Assembly (NCBI GenBank): GCA_900767605.1
Contig: CAAFZT010000048.1
Coordinates: 1 to 64,000 of the forward strand
DNA length: 64,000 bases
Origin: Bacilli bacterium
Lineage (GTDB): Bacteria > Bacillota_I > Bacilli_A > RFN20 > CAG-826
Direction: 5' to 3'
Below, piece after piece: positions 7,805 through 15,782 of the stretch (the stretch's first letter is position 1; each line of letters opens with the position of its first letter). The position numbers were made by a program, and so were the translations under genes. The notes under the pieces are model-generated. The model did no database searches. It was not told where the DNA came from and saw nothing but the letters and a program-made list of their open reading frames with translations.

Positions 7805-7860
7805 TTCTAGACCAAACGAGCAGTCACGTCTACAATAGTTCGGCTTGAAAGGAATGAAAC

Positions 7861-10218
7861 ATGAATAGAAAAAAATTAACACGCGCTTCCATCCTCTTGC
7901 TTTCCGCGACGACGCTACTTGCTTCTTGCGGTGCCGGTGGAAATAGCAATGACACCGCCTCTTCCTCCACTGGGACAGAGTCTAGCTCGACCTCTAGCAA
8001 CACTTCGGAGCAGCCGAAACTCCCGATCAACAAAGAAATTCTTGCCAAGAAATTCAACGAGATCGTCGAGGCTAAGTCCTATCGCCTCAGCAAAGTCTCG
8101 TTGACGAACGAAGAAGATGAGCCCTCGTTTGAAGACACCTATTGCTTCGATTCTTATATCCGTCTCGAAAGCAAAGGACTAAGCCACATCCTCCGTCCGA
8201 ATTTTGAGGATCCGTCGAAGACCTCTTCCTACGAATTCGATAACACGGGAAAAACGTTGGAACTGCTTTCCATCGATTCGAAATTAAATGGGGACGCCTA
8301 TGCCCCCTTAACCGATTTATCGTCGTTCAATCTTTTGTCCGATTATGTTGGAAAAGATGGCAAAGGCACCTTCACCAAGGACGATTTCTTGATGAACGTC
8401 GACGAATACGTGGTCAATGATTTTGGCCTCGTCTATTCGCTTGCTTGCCTTTTGAACCTCAAAGAACGCGCGGCCAACGAACAATTCGTCTACGCGACCC
8501 TTTCCCTAGAAAATAACGGGGATCTTTCCTTTGTTCTTGTCCGTTCCACCGATGGCTTCACCTTCACGGATTACGCCAAAGGCACTTTCTCCGATTTGAA
8601 TTCGGCTTCCTCCAGCTTAGAAGAAGCCTATTTCAAAAACCCCTCTTCCGTGAATATGGTGGAAGAAGCAACCCTTCCGGCGCTTCAAAAAGACGCCTAT
8701 ACCTTCACCGCGAATATTTGGGAGCACCAAGATAGCGAAGAATGGGGATATGACGAAGGAACCAACGTCGTCGCGATGGATCTCGATAAGATTCACCATA
8801 CCTTCAGCTACGACGATCATTATTACCAAAAACAAGGAGACGCCTCCCACGAAGTCTATCTCTCCGGCTCCAACAAGGTCGAAAGTAAGCCGACGGGCCA
8901 AAATTGGTCTTCCTACGTTTATTTGAAAGACGTCCTCAAGGCCAACAACCTTATGAAGGTGGGCAATGGCCGTTATCGTTATATCGGCTCGAGCCCCTTC
9001 TCGGTGTTCTATGGTTTGACGCTTGCCAAATCCTTGGGCAACCAAGACGTCGAATTCATCGATTTCTCCGTTTCCAATGGGACTCTTACCAACATCGAAG
9101 TCAAATTCAATTCCTATGTGGATTCGACGAATTTCTATTCCAAGGACTGGTACGCTGCTCACATCACGGTCCAAGAAGGCGCAAAGATCGCCATGCCTGC
9201 CCCGCTTGCTCCTTTAGAAGACGGTTCTCGCGATGATATCGCCAAAACCCTCTCCTATTTCCAAGGCTCGTTCCAATTGAAACTTTACAATGCGAATGAC
9301 CCGGCCTCTGCCGCGTACCTCACCTATTCCAACGTGGAGGGAAGCCGTTATTTGCTCCGCGAAGAGAAGACTTTGAAACCCGGTTCCACGACGGAATATT
9401 CTTCCAAACGCATCGGCTATGCCATGAACAAGGAGAACAAACTCGTCCAGTTCCTTTACACGAGCCAAGACGACGTGTTCGCTTTGTCCGAACCGGAAGA
9501 CAAAACCCTAGAAGACGTTCTCAACATGAACCTTTCTCCGGATGTCCTCAAGAAAACCGTCATCGAATCCCAGGTTGCCTATAACCTCCGCACCCCGATT
9601 TATGATTTGACTTCCTCTATCCAAGGCTTCCAACATCTCGAAGATGTTCGCCCGATGACGTTCCATATCTTCTACAAAAACAACGTCTCCAAAAAGCCGC
9701 TTAGCTATAGCTACCGTTATGAATACAATAACGGCCAGTCCAAAGGCGAGGAAATCGGCGAATTCGTGGGGCTTGGGGACGATGAAATCGAAGTGGACGC
9801 CAACCTTGCCGCCAAGGTGCAAGAACTCACGACCTTCTCCGCTCCCTCGACGTGGGAAATGGAAGAAAACGTCTATCCGACCTTGCTTTCCTTCTTTGGC
9901 GAATCCACGGCCAAACTCATCCCCTACGTCTATGAGCCGACCCTCTTCGACGGGTGGTACGCCATCACGACCAATATCGTTAACAACAAGCCGACCCACG
10001 TGCAGATCTATCAACCGGATACCTATGTGGAATTCGAGGACCCGACCCATTACATGAGCCGCTTCGAAGAAAAGGTCCGTGCGATTCCTGGCATTGTCGA
10101 AGGCAAAGATTCTAACGGCAAAAAGACCTATTACGTCCTCGAAGGCGGGGTCTATACCTTGGGCATCACGATTGGGGAGAACCCCAAAGTCGGCATCGAC
10201 CTTTATATCCCGGATTAA
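7861..10218 (+). CDS. Large lipoprotein, function unknown (first of three)
   Basis: A 785-residue predicted lipoprotein. A type II signal peptide ends in LLASC (lipid-attached Cys about residue 23), followed by a Ser/Thr-rich linker (about 34-53) that would hold the folded part off the membrane. No enzymatic domain is recognised. The N-terminal 450 residues are paralogous to the next gene: shared features include FNEIVEAKSYRLSKVS, RYRYIG and SNGTLTNIEVKF against DNTYRYLG and ENGTLKEMDATF. GGAATGAAAC precedes the ATG. The next gene follows after 18 bp, so they are probably one operon with the third gene at 12192. A surface role such as binding or envelope function is inference only. Confidence 0.75.
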   Translation: MNRKKLTRASILLLSATTLLASCGAGGNSNDTASSSTGTESSSTSSNTSEQPKLPINKEILAKKFNEIVEAKSYRLSKVSLTNEEDEPSFEDTYCFDSYIRLESKGLSHILRPNFEDPSKTSSYEFDNTGKTLELLSIDSKLNGDAYAPLTDLSSFNLLSDYVGKDGKGTFTKDDFLMNVDEYVVNDFGLVYSLACLLNLKERAANEQFVYATLSLENNGDLSFVLVRSTDGFTFTDYAKGTFSDLNSASSSLEEAYFKNPSSVNMVEEATLPALQKDAYTFTANIWEHQDSEEWGYDEGTNVVAMDLDKIHHTFSYDDHYYQKQGDASHEVYLSGSNKVESKPTGQNWSSYVYLKDVLKANNLMKVGNGRYRYIGSSPFSVFYGLTLAKSLGNQDVEFIDFSVSNGTLTNIEVKFNSYVDSTNFYSKDWYAAHITVQEGAKIAMPAPLAPLEDGSRDDIAKTLSYFQGSFQLKLYNANDPASAAYLTYSNVEGSRYLLREEKTLKPGSTTEYSSKRIGYAMNKENKLVQFLYTSQDDVFALSEPEDKTLEDVLNMNLSPDVLKKTVIESQVAYNLRTPIYDLTSSIQGFQHLEDVRPMTFHIFYKNNVSKKPLSYSYRYEYNNGQSKGEEIGEFVGLGDDEIEVDANLAAKVQELTTFSAPSTWEMEENVYPTLLSFFGESTAKLIPYVYEPTLFDGWYAITTNIVNNKPTHVQIYQPDTYVEFEDPTHYMSRFEEKVRAIPGIVEGKDSNGKKTYYVLEGGVYTLGITIGENPKVGIDLYIPD

Positions 10219-10236
10219 TGAAAGGAATACGCGACT

Positions 10237-12186
10237 ATGAAAAAATCCAAATACATCATCCCCCTCATCCTTCCTTTGCTTCTAACAGGATGCGGCAACA
10301 CCGATAAACCCCAAGATTCCTCCTCCTCGGGTTCCCATTTCTACGAGGATATGAAGGACCGCGAAAAGGACGCGGAATATATCTACGACTATTTGATTTA
10401 CGTGGCCAATCATGGCGATTACACCCTCTCCTATTCGATGGAAGGGGTGGAATGCTTTGACTTGTTCAACGCGGATTACTATTACGCTTCCATCCTTCAA
10501 AGTGGCGGAATGCTTCTCCCCTACGTGGAAAAAGAAGACGAGGACATCCTTTATCGCTTTGACTTAAACCAAAATAACGTGGATATCCTTCTCCCCGAGA
10601 CGAGCAACGGAACCTACGTGAGCTCCGTCAACGAAATCAGCTATTTCTCCCTGTTCACGGATAAAACCCAAAGCCGTTATAACCTCAAAAGCGGCGCGAT
10701 CAAGGAAGCGGCGGATGGATCTTTCTATACGGACAACGCGATGGCAAACCTTATTTTCTGCGCTTCCGTTGGTTACATCTCTTTGGCCCAAAATAATTTA
10801 ATCCAAGATACGACTTTCTCCATTTTGGAAAATGGCGACCTCGCCTTTACCATCAATGCGCTGAGCATGGATTCCAATGGGGATTACAAAGAAGCGGTCA
10901 TCACCAAGGCCACCTTCTCGAACGTGGATTGCTCCAAGCTCGAAGCCATCGAAGCGTTCCGTTCCTCCTATGCTAGTGGGGAATCCTTAAGCGAAGACGC
11001 GGCGAAGGTCCTCCAAGGCGAAACTCTTTCTGCCCACAACGTGATTTCTCTCCACGAAGGAAATGAAGAACCGGTGGAATATGCCGTTAGCGACGTTGGC
11101 ATCTCCTCGACCCAACTTAGCGTCCGTAGCCAAGAAAAAGGAAACGAACAAATCTACGCCCATTTCTTTGAAAACCAAAATGGCGCGGCCAAAATCATCG
11201 GCATCAACGGCCATAATGAAGTCATTGTGGAAAATAGTGCCGAAGAGGGCAAGGACATCCAATGGAAAGAACTTGGATGGCCAAAGGATATCTTCTCCGC
11301 GAAGGCTTTCCGTAAAATCAAAGACAACACCTATCGTTATTTGGGCTTAGATGCGGAAGGATTCTTCTATTCCTATTCCTACGTCAACTTCGATATGGCG
11401 ATTAAGACGTTGGATCTCGTCGTGGAAAATGGAACCCTCAAGGAAATGGATGCCACCTTCTATCGTTCGGTGTCGGATACCGATTCCTCCTATTTCTATT
11501 ACACCGTGAAAACAACTTTCGATTCGAAGGCGAATTTCACTCGCCCCGCCCCCTATGAAGCCAAGGCGGACGATGCCGATCAAAAAAAGGTCGAGAATGC
11601 GTTTAAAGGCTTAAGGCAAGGCTCTTCTTACGTAGCCACGATCGAAGACTACGGCTCCCTTACTTCTAGCGTCACCCGTATGACTTTAACGAACAACATT
11701 CTCTATTTTGAAGTCTATAACCCTGTGACGACGGAAGTCTCTAAACGTCATGGATTCGTCGAAAAAGACGGTAAGATTATCCCCTTTAACGTCAGCCGCG
11801 ACGCGACGTCGAATCGCTTGGTCGCCGTCACCAGCGGTAAATGCATCGAAGGCGATACCTTGAATAACCATATTGGTTTCTCGGCTTCTCCGCTTATCTT
11901 TGATATCAATTCCAAAAACCAAATCGTTCCGAAGCCGGAAGTCCTCTCCGTCGCGGATACCCTCATCACCGGAGAAGGCGGAGCCTATATGATTCCGAGC
12001 ACTCTCACAATGCAACTTGACGAAAATTCGCGCGTGCTTAATATCAACTATCGATACGAAGCCCCCTCCGAATACGGACAAGGAAATGTGACTGGCTATG
12101 ACCAAATCAGCTTCAAGGATTATGGCACCGCTTTCCTCGCCCCGAATTTGACGCTTTCGATCAATGGGCTAACGCCTATGGAGTAA
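10237..12186 (+). CDS. Large lipoprotein, paralogue of upstream gene
   Basis: A 649-residue lipoprotein with lipobox LLTGC (Cys about 19) and a short Ser-rich linker. It shares order and local motifs with the product of 7861-10218 but is shorter and strongly diverged, as expected of an old tandem duplication. No catalytic motif is seen. GAAAGGAATACGCGACT precedes the ATG. Only 5 bases separate its stop from the next start, which supports co-transcription. The family is not recognised. Confidence 0.75.
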   Translation: MKKSKYIIPLILPLLLTGCGNTDKPQDSSSSGSHFYEDMKDREKDAEYIYDYLIYVANHGDYTLSYSMEGVECFDLFNADYYYASILQSGGMLLPYVEKEDEDILYRFDLNQNNVDILLPETSNGTYVSSVNEISYFSLFTDKTQSRYNLKSGAIKEAADGSFYTDNAMANLIFCASVGYISLAQNNLIQDTTFSILENGDLAFTINALSMDSNGDYKEAVITKATFSNVDCSKLEAIEAFRSSYASGESLSEDAAKVLQGETLSAHNVISLHEGNEEPVEYAVSDVGISSTQLSVRSQEKGNEQIYAHFFENQNGAAKIIGINGHNEVIVENSAEEGKDIQWKELGWPKDIFSAKAFRKIKDNTYRYLGLDAEGFFYSYSYVNFDMAIKTLDLVVENGTLKEMDATFYRSVSDTDSSYFYYTVKTTFDSKANFTRPAPYEAKADDADQKKVENAFKGLRQGSSYVATIEDYGSLTSSVTRMTLTNNILYFEVYNPVTTEVSKRHGFVEKDGKIIPFNVSRDATSNRLVAVTSGKCIEGDTLNNHIGFSASPLIFDINSKNQIVPKPEVLSVADTLITGEGGAYMIPSTLTMQLDENSRVLNINYRYEAPSEYGQGNVTGYDQISFKDYGTAFLAPNLTLSINGLTPME

Positions 12187-12191
12187 TACAA

Positions 12192-13919
12192 ATGAATAAA
12201 AAACCCTCCCTTTTGCTACTTTCCTCCCTTTTGCTTCTTGCGGGATGCGCGGGCGGAAATCCCTCTTCCAGCGAAACCAAGCCGAATCCTTCTACTAGCG
12301 ATTCCGCTTCCTCCTCTTCCTCGGACTTGCCGACTTCCTCTTCGGAATCTTCGACGAGCTCGTCCGTGACCTTAACCGCGGAAGAACGCTTCCAGGCCCA
12401 TTTTGAAGCCTACAAGAAGAACACCATCGCCAATGAGCCTTTGGCGAGTTCCGCCTCTTACCAAGAAGGGGAAAACGTTTTCTCGGCTTCCTTTTTCAAA
12501 AACCAAGTGGTTCAGCATAATCCAGGCAACATCACCCTCGTCCGTTCCATCGAAGAAAATTCCTTCCTTGAATTCCGTTTCGAAGGAGACGAACTTGTCG
12601 ATTTTGCCAAAACCGAGATGAGCGAGGCCACCAAAAAGGAGTTCCAGCAAAAAACCTCCCTCCTTTTGGTCAATAACGCCTATGGTTTAAGCGCAAACCT
12701 CGCTGTCCTCGATGACTTTGCCAAAGGTGGAGAAGGCAAAACCTATGCGTATGAAAACGATGTCTTTACTTTGACGGAGAAAGCCACGGAAGAAGGAGCC
12801 GTCGTCGAAAAGAAATTCGAAGCGACGATCCTCGATGAAGCCATCGTGAAACTCGTCACCACGACTTCGACTTTTGCTAGCGAAGCGGATGCGACGCCGA
12901 CTTCAACATCCTCCTCGTCCTACGAATGGAAGAAAGAAGGGGCTAAGGTCGAAAACCCGGAAGCGGTTTTGGAAGAAAATTACTGCTTCAAGGATATCCA
13001 GGCGACCCTTGTCAGCGAAGACGGCCGTTATTTGGTCGGCAATTCCTACGCGGTGAAGTTTGCTTCCGCCAAGAACCCCAAAGCTTCGACGCTTGTGGAT
13101 GCGATCGTATCGACGGTTGGAGAAGATAACGAATTTGTTCAATTCAACGCGCGCACGAATCAATTTAAGATTCTAAAAGCCGGCGAAGTGGACATCCCCT
13201 TCGTTTCCGCCCACGGGGTTAGCGGAAGCCTCCACATTGTGACGGAAGATAAGCCCATCAACGGCATCAGCCTCAATCAAGAAGATAAAGAAGTAGTTGC
13301 GGGATCTAGCGTTTCCCTCTCCGCGACGATCCTTCCCATGACGGCGAAAAATCTTTATACCGCGGAAATCACTTCCGGATCTGAATTCGCTACCCTTACC
13401 GGCAGCGCGGCCGATGGATATACCCTCCAAGTCAAAGAAGATGCGGCTGCAGGCAGCAAGATTGTGGTGACCTTCACCTCGACCCAAAATAAAGCTGACG
13501 GCAGCAAAGCCGTCGCAAGCAATACCTTCACCGTCAAAGCCAAATCGACGGGTGGCATCGCCTCCCTGGTTCTAGGAAACTGGGAAAGCGGAGGCTTCTA
13601 CGGGACTCTTACGTTGAAGTTCAATGAGGATCGCACGGGAAAGGTCCATTATTTCTCTCCGGATGACGGAACGGAAACCTATTTCCAATTCACGTGGAAT
13701 AACGCGACCGAAGCCGCGCTGGCCGATGAAGGCAGCTTCATTGAAGTCGATGAGAGTGGAACTCCCGTCGAAGGCTCCTGGTTCATCTTATCCTCGTTTG
13801 TCTATGTGGACAGCAAAATTACCTTAACGATGGAATTGGATGGCATCGGGCCAGAGACTCCTGTGGAATTCACCAAAGTCGTTTCTGTCAGCGATCTCGG
13901 TGGCGGCATCACTTACTAA
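12192..13919 (+). CDS. Lipoprotein with bacterial Ig-like segment
   Basis: A 575-residue lipoprotein with lipobox LLAGC (Cys about 19) and a long Ser/Thr linker (about 25-60). An N-terminal domain of unknown type is followed by a Big_2-like segment (about 350-450) beginning INGISLNQEDKEVVAGSSVS with ILPMTAKN. It ends with a small beta-rich domain (about 455-560) starting VLGNWESGGFYGTLTLKFN, which resembles lipocalin-like or copper-resistance-type repeats, though the similarity is weak. It is the third gene of the operon and is followed by a clear terminator at 13941-13964. Confidence 0.75.
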   Translation: MNKKPSLLLLSSLLLLAGCAGGNPSSSETKPNPSTSDSASSSSSDLPTSSSESSTSSSVTLTAEERFQAHFEAYKKNTIANEPLASSASYQEGENVFSASFFKNQVVQHNPGNITLVRSIEENSFLEFRFEGDELVDFAKTEMSEATKKEFQQKTSLLLVNNAYGLSANLAVLDDFAKGGEGKTYAYENDVFTLTEKATEEGAVVEKKFEATILDEAIVKLVTTTSTFASEADATPTSTSSSSYEWKKEGAKVENPEAVLEENYCFKDIQATLVSEDGRYLVGNSYAVKFASAKNPKASTLVDAIVSTVGEDNEFVQFNARTNQFKILKAGEVDIPFVSAHGVSGSLHIVTEDKPINGISLNQEDKEVVAGSSVSLSATILPMTAKNLYTAEITSGSEFATLTGSAADGYTLQVKEDAAAGSKIVVTFTSTQNKADGSKAVASNTFTVKAKSTGGIASLVLGNWESGGFYGTLTLKFNEDRTGKVHYFSPDDGTETYFQFTWNNATEAALADEGSFIEVDESGTPVEGSWFILSSFVYVDSKITLTMELDGIGPETPVEFTKVVSVSDLGGGITY

Positions 13920-13940
13920 TTAGCACACTTTCTAATAATT

Positions 13941-13964
13941 GGTGGCGGGGTTCCGCCACCTTTT
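13941..13964 (+). terminator. Rho-independent terminator of lipoprotein operon
   Basis: GGTGGCGG-GGTT-CCGCCACC forms an 8-bp GC-rich stem with a 4-base loop followed by TTTT, 21 bases after the stop codon at 13919. Confidence 0.85.
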
Positions 13965-13970
13965 CATTTC

Positions 13971-14026
13971 CATTAATTGCACCTTTTTACAGGTTATTCG
14001 ACTTCATTAATTGCCCCTTTTTGCAA
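13971..14026. repeat. Two 34-bp-spaced direct repeats at the 3' end of an ATPase gene
   Basis: CATTAATTGC starts at 13971 and 14005, each followed by A/CCCTTTTT and a short tail. The second copy encodes the last residues of the ATPase (GAINEVE) and the stop codon at 13994-13996 lies inside the first. The same unit occurs three times in the same orientation upstream of the gene (15390-15474). Confidence 0.8.
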
Positions 14027-15376
14027 TTTATCCAAATAGAAAGACAAATAATAAAGAGGTAAAGTTAATAGGTTGGTTTCCTGATCATAACCATGCTGAT
14101 TGCTAGAAATCTTGATGGCCAGGCCATTGCTATTGTGGGCGCGGAATTCCTTTAACGAATTAAGACTGCTTCGACCTTTTTTAACATCAATGGGGGTTGG
14201 ATGCCCATCGACATCGAGAAGGAATTCCATTTCGGAATCGCGTTTCCCCTTCCAATAGAACAGGCCGATTCGTCTTGCGCTTAATTCGCAGGCGACATAA
14301 TTTTCAAAATATATCCCAGAGAGAACATTGTTTTTATTGGTTAAGAACGTTTTGACGTTTAAACCACTTTGATAGGTGAACATCCCCATATCGGATAAAT
14401 AAAGGCGCGTTAAGGAATCTTCCTCTTTCACGAAAGGAGTGGTGACCTTTTCTTTCAATAGGAAAGATTGATTGACGACTTTGGCGGTTACCAGCCAAGC
14501 AATGGGGTTTGCCATATCCCTTCCTCTGGCTTTATTTTCAACCAAAGAAAATTTGAAATTCTTATTCTCTTTATTTAATTGGCGATAGATATCGCGATAG
14601 ACGGCGCGACTTCGAATGATGGATTCTGGCGATGCCTGATATAAATCCATGTCAGCAAGATAGTCGTCATAAATTTCCTGCAATTTATCCACGACGGCTT
14701 GTAGCCCAAGAGGGCCGTTTTCTCTATTCTTCAAGTAGGTGTCTACGACTTCTGGCATTCCTCCAACAAAAAGATAATTTTGAAGGGCATCTAAAGCCTT
14801 TTGATGAATAACGGGTTCCAAGGGGATTTGCTTTTGAAAATGCGTGGATAGGTAATCCAAAAGTCCGGGGTTATCATTTAACAGGAATTCATCGAAGGTC
14901 ATTGGATAGATGTAGAGCTGGTTGATTTTTCCTACAGGGAAAAGAAATTTGGTATCTTTCGCATATTGGCCTCTTTTATGGGCATCGCGCATGATTTTTA
15001 ACCGAACCAAAGATCCTGTGACGATGACGGGGATTTCCCGGTGCTGTTCACAGAAATGCTTCATCATTTTGACAACGGGAAGACAATCTTGGGCTTCGTC
15101 AAAGATCAAAAGATGGTCTTTGTCCGCCTTAAAGTCGTAGGCCAATTCGATGTAAGCCAGAACATCGTTCAATTTACTATTAGAGAAAACGTAATCGACA
15201 AAAGTCGTATCGTCTGAGCAGTCAATTCGCAGGTAGCGATTGGGGAAATATTTTTTCGCGAATAGTTCTTCAATTAAATAAGACTTTCCTACTTGGCGAG
15301 CTCCCCAAACCATTAAAGGCTTGCGGTCGGGAGCAGTAAGCCAGCGTTCTAAATCTGCTAAGTATTTTCGTTTCAT
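13994..15376 (-). CDS. AAA-family ATPase with intact DUF4143 nuclease-like motif
   Basis: A 460-residue AAA_14/DUF4143 ATPase. Walker A is GARQVGKSY (about 25-33), Walker B LLIFDEAQD (about 89-97), followed by VTGSLVRLK (about 120-128). The C-terminal domain (about 382-401) keeps EMEFLLDVDGHPTPIDVKKG, which preserves the acidic and DxK residues of a PD-(D/E)XK-like site, unlike the other three intact copies here. No good Shine-Dalgarno sequence precedes ATG 15376. The gene is bracketed by same-orientation 34-bp repeats: three copies upstream and two overlapping its 3' end. It sits alone between a terminator and a secreted-protein gene, as an inserted cassette would. Confidence 0.85.
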   Translation of the reverse strand: MKRKYLADLERWLTAPDRKPLMVWGARQVGKSYLIEELFAKKYFPNRYLRIDCSDDTTFVDYVFSNSKLNDVLAYIELAYDFKADKDHLLIFDEAQDCLPVVKMMKHFCEQHREIPVIVTGSLVRLKIMRDAHKRGQYAKDTKFLFPVGKINQLYIYPMTFDEFLLNDNPGLLDYLSTHFQKQIPLEPVIHQKALDALQNYLFVGGMPEVVDTYLKNRENGPLGLQAVVDKLQEIYDDYLADMDLYQASPESIIRSRAVYRDIYRQLNKENKNFKFSLVENKARGRDMANPIAWLVTAKVVNQSFLLKEKVTTPFVKEEDSLTRLYLSDMGMFTYQSGLNVKTFLTNKNNVLSGIYFENYVACELSARRIGLFYWKGKRDSEMEFLLDVDGHPTPIDVKKGRSSLNSLKEFRAHNSNGLAIKISSNQHGYDQETNLLTLPLYYLSFYLDKLQKGAINEVE

Positions 15377-15389
15377 GGCTGTATTTTTT

Positions 15390-15479
15390 CATTAATTGCA
15401 CCTTTTTGCAAGTTTTTTAACTCCATTAATTGCACATTTTTACAGGTTATTCGGCTCCATTAATTGCACATTTTTGCAT
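15390..15479. repeat. Three 34-bp-spaced direct repeats upstream of an ATPase gene
   Basis: CATTAATTGCAC starts at 15390, 15424 and 15458, exactly 34 bp apart, each followed by C/ATTTTT. The unit contains a small inverted repeat, TTGCA-N6-TGCAA, clearest in the first copy. The orientation matches the two copies at 13971-14026 on the other side of the gene. Confidence 0.85.
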
Positions 15480-15736
15480 GAGTCTTACCGAAAGGGGCAA
15501 AGTATTTAGTGCAGGCGAAATATCCGATTCGGTCTTTGTTACGAAACCATCATTTCAATCTTGTATGGCTCGTGATTCAAAACCCTATTTTCCACATCCG
15601 AGCCTATTTGGTTGTTTTTTGACTCTGCGTGTGACAAATCCGTGTCGTAAAAACAAGAAAAAAAGTAATAATGTAACAAAAACATTGAATAGTGTATTGA
15701 AAGAAGGTTTAAGGCACGCAGGGATGCCCTATAAAA
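15480..15736. other. Intergenic leader of secreted-protein gene
   Basis: No gene is recognised. The plus-strand frame 15430-15741 starts inside the repeats and has no family resemblance. The right end has a TATAAA box at about 15730 directly before a cre-like site, so the promoter of the gene at 15783 probably lies here. Confidence 0.4.
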
Positions 15737-15750
15737 TGTAACCGCTTACA
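15737..15750 (+). promoter_or_regulatory. cre-like site (catabolite control)
   Basis: TGTAACCGCTTACA matches the CcpA-binding consensus TGWAARCGYTWWCA at 13 of 14 positions. It lies 46 bp before the start at 15783, just after a TATAAA box, where bound CcpA would block transcription. CcpA itself is not in this window. A LacI-family local repressor site is an alternative. Confidence 0.55.
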
Positions 15751-15782
15751 AAGATAGAAATCTTTTTCCTTAAGAGAAAGGA

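Noticed and set aside
8617..10050. Long minus-strand open frames within the lipoprotein gene
   Set aside because: They are antisense shadows of the gene at 7861-10218, which has a signal peptide, lipobox and ribosome binding site.
15430..15741. Plus-strand open frame of 103 codons
   Set aside because: It begins within the 34-bp repeats and ends in the promoter region of the next gene, with no recognisable protein features.
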